Assembly (NCBI RefSeq): GCF_036370855.1
Contig: NC_088101.1
Location: 5,463,501 to 5,527,500, forward strand
Source: Dromaius novaehollandiae
Taxonomy: Eukaryota; Chordata; Aves; Casuariiformes; Dromaiidae
Length of the DNA: 64,000 bases
Direction of reading: 5' to 3'
The notes under the pieces were generated by a model. The model searched no databases, was not told where the DNA came from, and was given only the letters and a program-made list of their open reading frames with translations. How positions within the stretch are numbered: position 1 is the first letter of the stretch; each line of letters starts with the position of its first letter. Positions 13,847 through 26,572 of this stretch are shown piece by piece. The position numbers and the translations under genes were made by a program.

Positions 13847-14060
13847 CGCCCTGCGGTCACCCTCCGAGCAGGAGCAGCAGCAGCAAGAGCCGGCGCCGGC
13901 GCGGGCCGGCGGCGGCAGCGGAAGTGGAAGTGAGGTCACGGCAGCAGCTGTTCAGGAAGCAGCCGCTTCCGCTTCCGCCCCCCCCCCGCGCCCACCGGAA
14001 CCGGAGATGCTGCCTCGAGACGCTCCCCAAAAGGAGCTCAGGCAGTGGTGGGTGCGCGGC
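13620..14060 (-). promoter_or_regulatory. CpG island, promoter of a leftward transcript
   Basis: About 440 bp are very rich in G+C and CpG within AT-rich flanks. On the minus strand paired GGAAG/CTTCC motifs (13921-13930 and 13966-13978) resemble ETS-factor sites typical of housekeeping promoters. They are followed by a segment ending in GTGACCGCAGGGCG and a consensus donor GTGAGT (after 13847). This reads as a non-coding first exon of about 13847-13985 transcribed leftward. No ATG lies in that segment. The start site position is inferred. Confidence 0.6.
13847..13985 (-). other. candidate non-coding first exon
   Basis: This segment ends at a consensus GTGAGT donor on the minus strand within the CpG island. 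It has no ATG. The frame that would connect to the exon at 11030-11106 is closed upstream by TGA, so if the transcript exists this exon is 5' UTR. The right-hand border is a guess from the motif layout. Confidence 0.4.
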
Positions 14061-14090
14061 ACCTCATTCTGCTCGTCAACACGGAGGCGG

Positions 14091-14097
14091 TATAAAA
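14091..14097 (+). promoter_or_regulatory. TATA-like box at the CpG island edge
   Basis: GCGGTATAAAACTG is a good TATA context on the plus strand, just right of the CpG island. A rightward transcript would start near 14.12 kb and run antisense to the SMIM19 3' end. No rightward gene is recognisable there, so this may be chance. Confidence 0.25.
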
Positions 14098-14807
14098 CTG
14101 AGGCTGCCGTCAGGCTGCAGTGACTGCAGCACAGCCCCGCGGCAGAGCAGGTGGTGCAGTGAGGTGTTCCAAGGGGAAAATGGGCAGCAGGATGGTGCCA
14201 GCCTGGTCCCCCACTCTGCCTTTATTCGGTTACTGCCCCTCACACGGCACTCCAGTACTTTTCATTATTAGTTGCTTTTAAACAAGAAGTCGTTTCTGCA
14301 GTGTTCCCTAAAAATCAATGATTTTTTAATTTAGTAAAGTTAGTTAAAAAGAAAAAAAAAATGTAACTGTCTTTTTGGATAAGCCACACACCCTGTTAGT
14401 GGCCCTGTTTATGCAGATGTTCACAGACAATCCCTACTCTTCAAACCAATTTTACTAAATCAAGCTAATCAGTCACCTTTGCTATAACATTACAGTGCTT
14501 TAACTGTCCTGTAGACATGAAATTCACTGTGTACTTTTTAGTTCTCAAAGTTTCTACAAGAAAGGTTCACAGTTTTGTATATGCAATCTCCATAAAAATG
14601 TGGAGATTTGAATCCTTCTGCAGTATTGCCAGTGACATTTCTGGTGCTCAAAACCTGTTGACCTTCACTGTACAGAAAGGGCACAGTATCTTCCTCCACA
14701 TTTACTGAACACACCAAACCACATTTCTGTCGTCAAATTCAGCAGTGTCCAGGCAGGTAGCTACTGCCTTTCTTTCTCTAGGGTACTGTCATCTGGGATG
14801 GTAGGAG

Positions 14808-14813
14808 TTTATT
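14808..14813 (-). terminator. SMIM19: possible SMIM19 poly(A) signal
   Basis: AATAAA occurs on the minus strand about 305 nt after the SMIM19 stop codon. A second AATAAA lies at 14221-14226, about 890 nt after the stop. The sequence alone does not say which is used. Confidence 0.4.
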
Positions 14814-15117
14814 TCAAAGGTGCTGGCAATGAGAGAAATAATTTAAAACATTGGTATGATTGGACTTCTCTACCCTCAGAGGTTTCTCTGAGCAAATCTG
14901 TCCTACATTTGGTACTTCTGTGCTGAGCGTTTCAGTGGGCATTCAGTTTAATTCAGCAGACTCAAAGAGAAGCTGCCACGAACTAAGTTTTTAAGAGTCC
15001 CCTTCCTCTCCTCCTTGCCTTCAGCTATGTATCAATTAAAAGGCACTGAAAATGGCCCCACTCTGGCTCTTGTTACCAGCACTGTAAGTATATCCTGAAT
15101 TCTTACAATTGTGGACT

Positions 15118-16741
15118 TCATTCCACTGACAGTTGCACGCTTTCAATCTGTTTTGGTGGCTGCTGCTGTTCATACTTCCTTGCTGAAAAAAAGAAACACT
15201 GATCAGCACCAATTTTTCTACTTAAATTTATGTGAAAAATATACATCTATATATATACACACACATATGTATACATGCATATAATATAACAATCCAGAAA
15301 CAGACTTAAGATTAGTGAGTGTAGTTTCAAAGCTCATCTACACAATGGGGAAGTTTCAGTCAACACATGGAACACATCCTTTAGTAAATGGCCTTGCAAA
15401 GGCCAGACAGTAGTATCATAGCAATATTTAAGTAAATTAATGCCAGAGAACTATGATTCCATTCCGATCCTTTCATTAAAAAAGAAAAATTAAAGACTAC
15501 AGATTCGGAAGGGCTATTACAGACGATCTGCAGAACTCATTAGTCATACAATAGATGTCCTCAACACTCAACTCCTACGCAGTATATAGGCCACATACTA
15601 GCAACTACATTACTTCAAAATTAATTTGGTTAGGAAGGCAAAAGAAGATCAAAGAGTTGCATGTGAACACAGAAACCCAAAGAATGCCAGCAGGCATTCA
15701 TTTGTAGGGAGTGCATCCTTTTTTATTTGCACAGAATGCAGTGGCCTAGTTTAAGAATCTTTACATTTAACAGGTGGTTTTAAACCATTAAGTATTTCCT
15801 GCCCATCTTTCCTCTAGGCTTATATATGTGGCAGATGTGAAGCAAATACAGGTGATTCTCTGAAGCGGACCTATGGTATGTCAGAGCCATGGGGCTCTCT
15901 GCTGCTTCCATCCTGACCTTCAACATTAAGATGGGAGCAGCAACACTTGTTGCTATGATACAGTTATCATTTATTTTCAGTGACTGAAGCTGAATCACTA
16001 GTGATTCCGCAGAGAGTTCTCTGAAGAAATACTTCCTCTTAATATTCAGGCATTCCCAAAAAGCAGAGCTCCTTTCGACGTCAACATCAGATTCATTTTC
16101 ACTACTAGAAGAGAACCATACGGCAGCTCCCTGATTCTTTATTTCCTTATGCTGTCCCTATGCAATCCAGACTCCCGCAGGGCCCCTGCGCGCGACGACA
16201 GGGCTGAGGCCAGCAGCATGGCGGGAGCCAGGCCCGCAGGGCAACTGCTCAGGCTGAATCCCCCCGCCCCGACTCCTGCTTGCCTCCCAGCGGCGCGCAC
16301 TTACCGATGGAGTACATCTCCAGCTGCTGCCGCAGGCGGATCTTCTTCATGCTGTCATAGAAGTTGGGCTCGGGCGGCGTGTCTGCGGCGGGGGGCAGCG
16401 TGAATATGCGCATGATCCTCCTCTTGTTCCTGGGGGATGCAAGGCGGTGAGCGGAGGGCGGCAGCGGCGGAGCCGCGCACACGTGGCCGGCGCGGCCGCT
16501 TCCGGGCGGGAGCGCTCGCCCCGCCCACCGGGTTAGCCCCGCCCCATCGAGGTCGCCCCGCCCCCCCGGCCCCTCACCGCCGCGCGTAGACGAGGAGGGC
16601 GAGGCTGGCCAGCACCACCAGCAGGTAGACGTTGGTGGCCTCGTTCCAGGCCTCGTGCACCGAGTAGTCGATGGCGCCGCCGTCGCCCAGCGCCGCCGAG
16701 CCGCCGCCAACGCCCCCGCCGCCCGCCGCTGCCGCCGCCAT
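15118..16741 (-). CDS. SMIM19: small integral membrane protein 19
   Basis: There are three coding exons on the minus strand: 16578-16741, 16305-16429 and 15118-15182. All junctions are GT-AG and in phase, giving 117 residues (human about 107). Residues 24-38 ([15 protein letters not shown]) and the exon 2 stretch NKRRIMRIF...EPNFYD...[13 protein letters not shown] match the family closely. One membrane segment lies at about 38-53, followed by a basic stretch (ARRNKRR), which suggests a single-pass protein with a cytoplasmic C-terminus. The C-terminus ends ESVQLSVE, as in the family. The extra length is an Ala/Gly-rich N-terminus (residues 1-23). The start lies in a CpG island and is the first ATG of the frame that fits the family. 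The function of this protein is not established. Confidence 0.95.
15241..15290. repeat. TA/CA-rich simple repeat
   Basis: Alternating purine-pyrimidine sequence made of TA and CA steps, in SMIM19 intron 2. Confidence 0.7.
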
Positions 16742-16900
16742 AGGAGGAGAACGGCCGTTAGAGGCGGTGCCACGGCCGGGAAGTGACGTCACGCGAGCCG
16801 TTGGGCCGTGCGGGCGTGAGGCGCGGCCGGTGGCGGTTGGTGCGTCGCTGCTGGGTCCCCTCGCTTTCGCTTCTCCCCCTCCCCCGCCCCGGGGGAGGAG
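16400..16900 (-). promoter_or_regulatory. SMIM19: SMIM19 CpG-island promoter
   Basis: The first exon and about 150 bp upstream are CpG-dense. A perfect palindromic CRE (TGACGTCA) sits about 45 bp upstream of the start codon. No TATA box is visible at a fitting distance, as expected for a housekeeping promoter. The transcription start is inferred to lie near or just upstream of the CRE. Confidence 0.75.
16784..16791. promoter_or_regulatory. full CRE (TGACGTCA)
   Basis: Perfect 8-bp CREB/ATF consensus palindrome in the SMIM19 CpG island, 42 bp upstream of the ATG. Such CpG-containing CREs close to start sites are often occupied by CREB/ATF1. Occupancy here is inference. Confidence 0.65.
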
Positions 16901-16999
16901 AATAGGGGGGGAATACAATGATTTTGGTGTAAAAACGCGGGAAGCTGAGGGGAAATGTCCTGAAGTGGCTAAATAGGTGCAGGGGGGGAAGAGAAAATA

Positions 17000-19900
17000 C
17001 AGAAGCTTTGCAGGGAAGGCAGGGGTCTGGAGCCACTTCCTGTTGAAGCCCGGTGAATGTGGAGTTAAATGTGCCTTCACCCACCTGTGCAACTAAATCC
17101 AGCACTTTAGGTTGTCAAAACAACTGTTTACAAAAGAATCCTCTTTTTTTTTTTTTTGTACCAAAATGGTCACATGATAGGTCAGGTATGCTGCCCTTTC
17201 TCCTCTCACCCCTGCTTCCTATCCATGTCTGGCCCTGATGCTTCCTTTCATCAAAGCTTCTTTCAGATACCAGAACGAATGAGGTGTTGATGTTATAGGT
17301 ATGGTTGGTCTCCTTTTGCTGTATGCATCTATAGGGTATATATTGGAGCTATTTGTTGTCAACATCCTTCAGAAGACAATGGGGAAAAAAAAGAGCTTTT
17401 AGGGCATGATCTATCTAACCAATTTTAAACCTTCAGAATGAGCGAGCCCTCCTGTGCTAAGGAGGTGCCTCTCTCCCCTTACTCATTAGAGGAGAGAGTC
17501 TAGACACCCCTCTCTGATGGCACCCACTTTGCAGTGTCCAGCCTGGCTGGGGGAGCTCCATCCTTTTGATAACCACTTTCTGTATGCAAGATACACCAAG
17601 TCACCCTGTTTCCATGCTGTGGAACAGATTCACTTGAAGAGGCCTCAGATCAGGGCATGAAAACATAGGAGATAAATGAAAATGGGAATATCCAAAAATA
17701 AAAAGCTAAGGCACTGTTATCATGAGAAAAGCTCCTTGCCCCACATGGTGTGGGAAAGAAGAGCTGAAGAACAGCAGTTAGACATAATTCCTGATCATTA
17801 AGTCAGGATGGCACCCAGTCACAGAACTGCAGAAACCACTAAGAGAAGATACGAGTTTATCACTTACAAAACATGACTCCAGACAGCTAATTAGCACAGT
17901 TTCACAGGGATTTTAAACAGTTTCTCAGTAAATTGAGGCTCTTCGTTTTAGCATGTTAAACTTTTCTCCTAGCAGGCCTGACAAGAAAGCATTACAAGTC
18001 TGTGAAAGAAAGTAGAAAGAATAAGGACAAGTAACTTGGATATTCTTATATTTCACTACCGCCTATAGACCTCAGTTGAGATCAGGCTGTCTTGTACCGG
18101 ATATAGAGAAGTTGTATTTAAGGTGTATCTAAAGGCACTCTGTAGCTTGAGTCTGGACAACCAGGGAACATGCTGGAGCACCCCAGGACTCTGCACGCAG
18201 TACCCTACCTGCGCTCTCAGCTTTCCTTCCAGAGGAAACCAAGGACTGCATCTATGAAGCACAACTTTTGGTCTCAAGGTTCTCACTGCAGTCTCCACCA
18301 CCCAGGAGGAGACCCTGCCTCACTCAGCAGGTGCTTGCTTTGTTTGTTTTAATTAAATGTTCCATTTAAGGCTCAGGTAATCCACACACCCCAACCTAGA
18401 AACACAGACAAAGATTTCCTTCCCCCACATACCTCTCTGAAGTTAGCAAAAAGTTAAGATTTTCTGTGGATAGGACTGGGTTGGGTTGGGCTGGACTATA
18501 GGAAGAAACATTATGGTTGGAGCTCTTGTGAGGGTGATAGCCCTGCAAACTTGAGAAAAGGGTGGGGGGGCTCACTGGCTGTGGGATGCTTTTCCCGCTT
18601 GCTGGCCTTTAGCAATAGGAGCTGTGGTAGTGTAGGTCTTTTGTGTGACTTGAGGAACCTGGTTCAACTGCCAGAGTTGGTAGTCTATAATCCTTGGTTA
18701 ACTTGTCTTGGTGCATTGTCATTTCCTTTTATGGCTTGGGCTCTTATTTCAGATTTATGCTCTTGAACATCTTCAGAAATCAGAATCTAAGCTCTCTTCT
18801 TTACACATGTAAAACCTTTCCGAGCTGAGTTTGAGATGCTTTGAGACTACATTAGCTGAGGAGAGGACTGAGGTGGGAGGTGGTTAAAAAGCACGCTCTG
18901 ATTTCAGTTGTTGTAGTAACCAGCCTTCTCTGCTCTGCAGTGAGGGCTGCTCACTAAGTCCATTCTTCTGCCTCCACCCATCATAAGTTCTTTCAAAGTT
19001 CACAAGTAATTAAAGCAGCTCAGCTTGATGTGGATATATCCTCTGGAGACCAAGCCTGCTTTGCAGGGTGCTTGCTCAGCCTTAGTAGCTTATGCTTGGG
19101 CCTCAATGCCCACGGACTGAGGTAATTCTGCAGTGCTGATGTAGAGGGTGCTTTTCACTGGGAGTCATTGCCATTCCCTCACTTTCTTGTGGTGACAGAC
19201 CTGGAATGTGAGATTAATCTCAAAACTGGAATGAGTCAGAAGGCTGTAACCGATAGAGGTATGGGAACTGTCAGGTTTTAGCACATTAAGCAACGCATAG
19301 TTATGGACCTAAATCAGAACACAAGCCAGATCCCACAGCTTCAGTGAGACAGTGCTGTTGAAATCAGAGCAGAGACAGGCCTTGCAGTTGTAGCTATGTA
19401 CATAATGCATGGTCCGTGTAAATTGTAGAGCTTATTTGTTGGTAGCTTGCATGAGGTGGGACAGGACAAACAATGCTGGTGTATGCTGTGAATGCATGAG
19501 GAGAACATCGGTTGTTTTCTGCTGCTTGTAGGTGAAAGGCTGTCATTTTTTGTTATGCTTGAATGGCTTCTGACCTCTGGGATCCTGGCCTGTGACCTAA
19601 GCATGTAGGCATCAAACAAATAACACGTAATAACATACAGCATTGGCATAAGCTCTTCTGGCAAAATGTAGCTAATGTGGACCCAAGCTTAGTGGCTATA
19701 TTTTCAGCATTGCACAGTACTAAATAAGCTTGGGGAATTTCAGCTGTGGGTCAGACACAACCCTTTGCAGGAACCAGCTCTTAGGGAGACAAATACATAG
19801 CTGTGTGATTTAATTTAAAAAAATGAATCTTTTTCAAAAGTGGGAACCTTGATCATTCCACAGAGAAATCTACTATGTACTTAATAAAAGCACATGCTTT

Positions 19901-22900
19901 AGTTCCATAGATTTATCGAGAGCATTGCTGAAAAGGGTCTGCCAGCTCTACAAGAAAAAAAAATATCACTTCATAGAAGTCCTTAGCATCCACCAACTAC
20001 TATGAATTTAACTGATGAATATTTAACAGCTTTGAAAATCCAGTTAGTTCATGTCCAGAATGTGAATGCTGGAATCTGACATTAAGCTCTTTCTTTCAAA
20101 AATTATAGCCAAAGATTATCTGAAGCTTTATTTAAATTTGTGTGTGTGTGTGCATCTATATATAAATACATATAATTTTTAATGGATTTTGAGTTACTCA
20201 GAGCTAAACAGAATCAAAAATTGCTGAGAAATGAGCATCATTGTAATGTAAATGTATTCAGCATTTAATCCTGATAAGCCCTGGATCGCAGACTTTAGAA
20301 CACTAACAATTATTGGAAATCATGTGGTAAACTCAAGTACATAGTATTTCAATTAAAAGAAAACCATAAAATCCTTTTTCTTTTTTTAAAAATACCATCT
20401 AACATATAATTTATTTGGATGAACTCTACAACTATACACATTATATCATGCTAGAAGAACTTCAGAACCACTCTTTTCTTGTTCCCAGGGACTCTCAGCT
20501 GTTGGTAAGACATTACAGTTATAATGATAGAATCAGTTTACAGTTGCGAGTTCTGCCAAATATCTCACAATTGTATTTTGCAAACAGCACTGCCTCTGTT
20601 TCTCAGAGATAATAATCTGATGTTTTGTTTATGTGGCACCAAAGGAAAATATTGTTTTAGAACTGTGGTAGAATTTCAAAAAGTTTGTGTGGTACTCTAA
20701 ACTTCTGATACATTTAATAGTTACCACTCCATCAAATACAGAATACCATGAACTTTAAAAGTATCCCTCAAAATAAGAAAAAGGGGGAAAAAAAATCTGT
20801 TCAATTAAATAGGATACATCCATTTTATTTGCTCAGCATTTATCCAGACCTACACAGCAGCCAATGTGTATATGCATACAATAATTCTTATGTCTGATAG
20901 AGTCAAATGTACAGATGAGTTGCCATAAAGGCTGCTCACCTGTACAGGGTTTAGGATTATGGGACTATGTTTAGGATGTAATTTAAAACATACAGCACAC
21001 AAAAAGAAACACTACATCAGACTTTAGCTACTTAGAAGCCTACTGGCAGCAACAACAGAGCATGACTTCACACTTTTTCAGGCAATTTGGGAAGAGAAGC
21101 AGCATTACCTTGACAGCACTATTCCTTGGATGATCCTGGGAGGAAAAGGGAAGGGGCAGTGGGTTCAGACTGAACCCCTACTATACTGTGAGATGGTCTG
21201 TTTCCATTCTGTATCCTGTGGTACAAACCATACCTGATAAGGCCTAAGCCTTATGGGGAAATCAGGTGGGAATTTGTTCTGGCAACTGGCAACTGCAGAA
21301 GAACAGGGATAGAGCTGGCACAGCCTATACCACTAGTGGGCCCAGGTGCCCTGACACAGCTGGCACCTGCATGCAGACTGTCAGCAGGTTCAGCTGATGT
21401 GTCCTAGGTCTCCCCGCCTCCTCCACTGCTCAGGGCAGAGCAGTGTCCCAGGAGGTTGCAGCTTGGGAGCTCTTTCCTGAGGCTGGGAGACAGCCTTTGC
21501 TTTGGCTCTCTCTCCAACTGGCTGGATAGGGAGGACAGGAGGCGCTGCTGGGCTGCCGCAGGGACGGCAGATAGGGCACAGCCCAGGAGGGAAGGGCAAG
21601 GTGGCATGGGGGATCACTAACCTTCAGGAAAGGGTTGTGCTCTCCCTGAGCGAGGGGCCAACCCAAGGCCTTTGTCTCAACAATGGCAGCAAAATTCCCT
21701 TGCCACCACAAGCCCTGTGATCACTGACACCAGCTCTACCTTCACACTGGCTGCCCTGGGTAGTTTGGGGAGCCTGCTCTGAAGCTTCCTGCAGGAGGCA
21801 AGCATGAGTGGCAGTCCTGCCCCCTTTGTCGCCTATCTCCCTGGGACCAGCTCCTTTGTCTAGGCTTTTGGGGTGACAGAAGAGGAGCAGAGATGCAGTA
21901 GGAAGCATGGCAGTAACCATCCCAGGTGTTCAGGAGAAGCATCTTTCTAGGGAGAGGGCAGGGAATGTGGCGCCCTTGATTTGAGCTTCAGATGAGAATG
22001 CAAAAGCAGTTTTTGAGGGTAGGCAGAGCCGTGGCAGTGGTCATGGCAGGGAAAGTCACATCCGCCGGCTCCAGAGACAGGTGGAACATCATCCTTAAAG
22101 ATGGCCAGGGAGCATACGAGGAGAGAGGAGTCCACAGGTCTCCCGCTGCAAAACAGGACTCTTCCTGATCTTCATCTTTTGACATTTGCCACCAGACATG
22201 TAAGAACTGCTCGTACTGAGGCAGCAAAAACCCCAACGTTTATCCAGAGCTGTCATTGATGGTGAGAACTGGAATGGCCAGCAGAGAGAATTGGGAAGAG
22301 GGGAGGCAGCTGCATGTAGGACTGTACTGCCTCTCTTTTTCCTGCTTCATGAAGCCCTGCCTATGCTCCAATTTTTGGGAAACAGCTCTTGGAGAAAAGA
22401 ACTGGAAATAATGGAAGGACAGTATTAAGATGTGGAAGGGTTTAGTTGGGAAGAACAGAAGGAAGGGGAGGTTGCAAACTCTTCTGACTTTACTGAAAGG
22501 CTGGAAGGTGATGACACCGGTACTTGTTTGAGATTGGACCAGGTTAAGATTAAAAGGGAAGGTAAAATACATGACTACCGTGAACAAGTCATAGGGAAGG
22601 TGGCCCCTTCATCTGACAGGAGTCACTCCTACTGACAGCCCTTACATCTGCTTTGTTATGACAGACTTCCTAATGCAAACAATGCAAAGTACTGGCTCCA
22701 AGGCCAGTTCCTGGCTATGTTTAGTCACCAGAGACTGTAACTGCTAATAACTAAAGCTAAACTGATTTTTATGCTGCCATCTAGTGTTCCCATATAGACA
22801 GGAACAACATTCAACAACAAAAAAAGGAATTTTCTCAAGCTCCATAATGCTCTGTTCAGAACAAACGTAATTTATTCACTGTTGAAGTACAAGGCTGGAC

Positions 22901-24440
22901 AAGACACAAGCTGAGTGGGAAGGAAAAGGGAAGAGACATGCAGAGGATCCAAAGCTCAGGGTGAATGTTTAGTGAAACACCATTTTAATTTGTAACTGTT
23001 TCATCCAGGAACAGACAAAGACATCTCCAGTGCAAGATAATTATTCAGAACCAGAATTTGTCCCAATTTATTCTTTGCTCTGTGAAATTAATATGGATGC
23101 TTGCAAGGTGCAACAGTACACAACAGAGCAAGAACCCAAGCAGAAGCTTGTCTTAACCAAGAGACTAGTATAAGAAGCTTGGCAGGTTCTTCTTATTTGT
23201 CCTTGCTACTCTCATAAAAGGCAAATGCTGTGTTTACTTCAGTCATCAGATGCTGATATTTCTTTCAAGTATACATAATAGCTAACAAGATGTAATAAGA
23301 TGCTGCTGGTGGTACATGCAAAGGATCTGACTCTTAGCCTTCACCAAATACTTTTCCAGCTGTTTCACAGCCTGGATTCATGCTGGAATGGCAGAACTCT
23401 GATTAACCCTATTAATAAATGGGGCAAACAGCACATTTCTTTTCATCAAGCTTCTTTAAGGTGCTTTGAGTCAAAGTCCAATCAAACGTGAAGCGCCCAA
23501 AATCACTAGTCTCTTCTGAGACCCTGACTTCTCAGCTTTGCTTCCTGACAACCTGAGCAGAAGGGCTGCCAGCAAGAGGTCTGCTAGTTAGGACCGCACA
23601 ACTGGGAAATGGCAAAATCAGGTAATTCAGGAAAGTAAAATGGTTGCAGGAAAGGAAAGCTATAATGAGCAACTTTTAAAGCACTCCTGCTGGCATTCTG
23701 TGGAATCAGGTATATTTAGTCATTTGCAGGAAAGTTTTCCCATTTGTAATAAAATTTTAGTAGCAATAGAACACACATGCATTTGAACATAGTGTATAAA
23801 AATTGACAGCATGTTCTCAGTTATAATGTGACTTGTCTGGATGAAGGGGAACATCAGCACAAACTCCTCAGCAGAAAGGACAATGTACTTCTTCTCTACT
23901 TACAAATTAGCACTCAAGTCAAGACCAATGTGAAAGTTGTCACAGGCAGGCCCTTAGGTCTTTCGAAGACCTAGTCCATGGAAGTCACAGCTCACCAAAA
24001 TGTGAGGTGAACTGAAATACTCCCTTCTGACTGACCCCTGCTTTAGCTGCCTGGGGAGGTAAGTGAGGACTCTGTGGTTAGGTGATATGCGAAAGACCAC
24101 CTTGTTGAGAGGGGACAGCTGCTGAAGTCAGCACAGAGCTTGTAAGGGGCACTCTTGGGTGAGTGCAGTTTGGGTCAGTCTCTGCTCTCCAGTCCTCTGC
24201 CAATCACTTCAAGTGGGTCAACATTTTTTTTTTCTTCAAACTTTCCCAGTAAAAATAGACTTCTTCTAAAAAAAAAAAAAAAAGAAAATTTTTACATAAA
24301 TGTTTTAAAAGAAAATTTCTGGGTTTTGAGGAAAACATTTCTCCCGCCATACCCACACAACTTCATTTCTCTTCCTTCTCCTCCTTCCCAATGATAGATA
24401 AAACATGCCAATGGGAAACTCACACAGCTCCCAAAGTTGC
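17000..24440. other. SMIM19-POMK intergenic region
   Basis: No recognisable gene in about 7.4 kb. It contains a TG/TA simple repeat (20139-20174) and a GC-richer block at about 21.3-22.2 kb with several overlapping short open frames that resemble nothing I know. A long POMK 3' UTR could extend into the right part: another minus-strand AATAAA lies near 23.07 kb. Confidence 0.55.
20139..20174. repeat. TG/TA simple repeat
   Basis: Six to seven TG units, then ATAT-rich sequence. A short microsatellite. Confidence 0.75.
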
Positions 24441-24452
24441 GTGGAATTTTTT

Positions 24453-24458
24453 TTTAAT
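24453..24458 (-). terminator. POMK: possible POMK poly(A) signal
   Basis: ATTAAA on the minus strand about 130 nt after the POMK stop codon. Later signals exist further left, so a longer 3' UTR is possible. Confidence 0.4.
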
Positions 24459-24586
24459 CGAAAGATAAAAGTACAAGTTCAGTGGTTCTTATCTTTTCAG
24501 TTTGGGGGAATAGAGATTTTGCTCTAGTATAGTCTTCAGGCAAGCTAAATAAATAGGAAGGACACCAACTTCAGTCCAGTGATTCA

Positions 24587-26206
<1,620 letters not shown>

Positions 26207-26572
26207 GGCCCGGCCTTCTACATTCTCTGTGAAAGATGCACACGCACGAGTTGGCAGGAGAAGCCTAGGGATGGCTGTCTGCAGGGCTTTCTCGCTGCAG
26301 GCTGTGCCATGGCCTTGCAGACGCTGTAACCCCGAGTGGAGAGAAGCTCCCCAGCGCAGCGGGAGCGGGCGTGAAAAGCAGCTTGGGGTCTGACAGCTGC
26401 CTCAAGGTCTGGCTGCGGCTTTCCGAGCAGCGGGCTCCCCTGCGCGGGGGGCGTTTGAGCAGGGGTCTGGGCGCTGCGGAAAGAGCGGGGGGGGGAGCCG
26501 GGAGGGAGGAGGCGCCTGGTGCGTTGCTTCCCGGCGCGGGAGCGGGGCCGCCCCGGGGCGGAGCGTGGCGCC
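26207..26572. promoter_or_regulatory. divergent POMK/HGSNAT promoter region
   Basis: The 366 bp between the two start codons, together with HGSNAT exon 1, form a CpG island (about 26380-26800). POMK is transcribed leftward and HGSNAT rightward, so they are likely to share this promoter. No TATA box is evident. The exact start sites, and any non-coding first exon of POMK, cannot be fixed from sequence. Confidence 0.7.

Noticed and set aside
1-14000. SLC20A2, FNTA, HOOK3, THAP1 or RNF170 as the left-hand gene, by analogy with human neighbours
   Set aside because: None of their characteristic coding exons is visible, so naming the leftward gene would be a guess.
13448-14123. Long open frames on both strands over the 13.6-14.1 kb CpG island
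   Set aside because: They are Ala/Arg/Pro-rich low-complexity translations expected of any CpG island, with no family similarity.
16249-16773. 174-codon minus-strand frame reading through SMIM19 intron 1
   Set aside because: It uses the wrong frame in exon 1 and only enters the SMIM19 frame in exon 2. The open reading is explained by GC-rich sequence with few stop codons.
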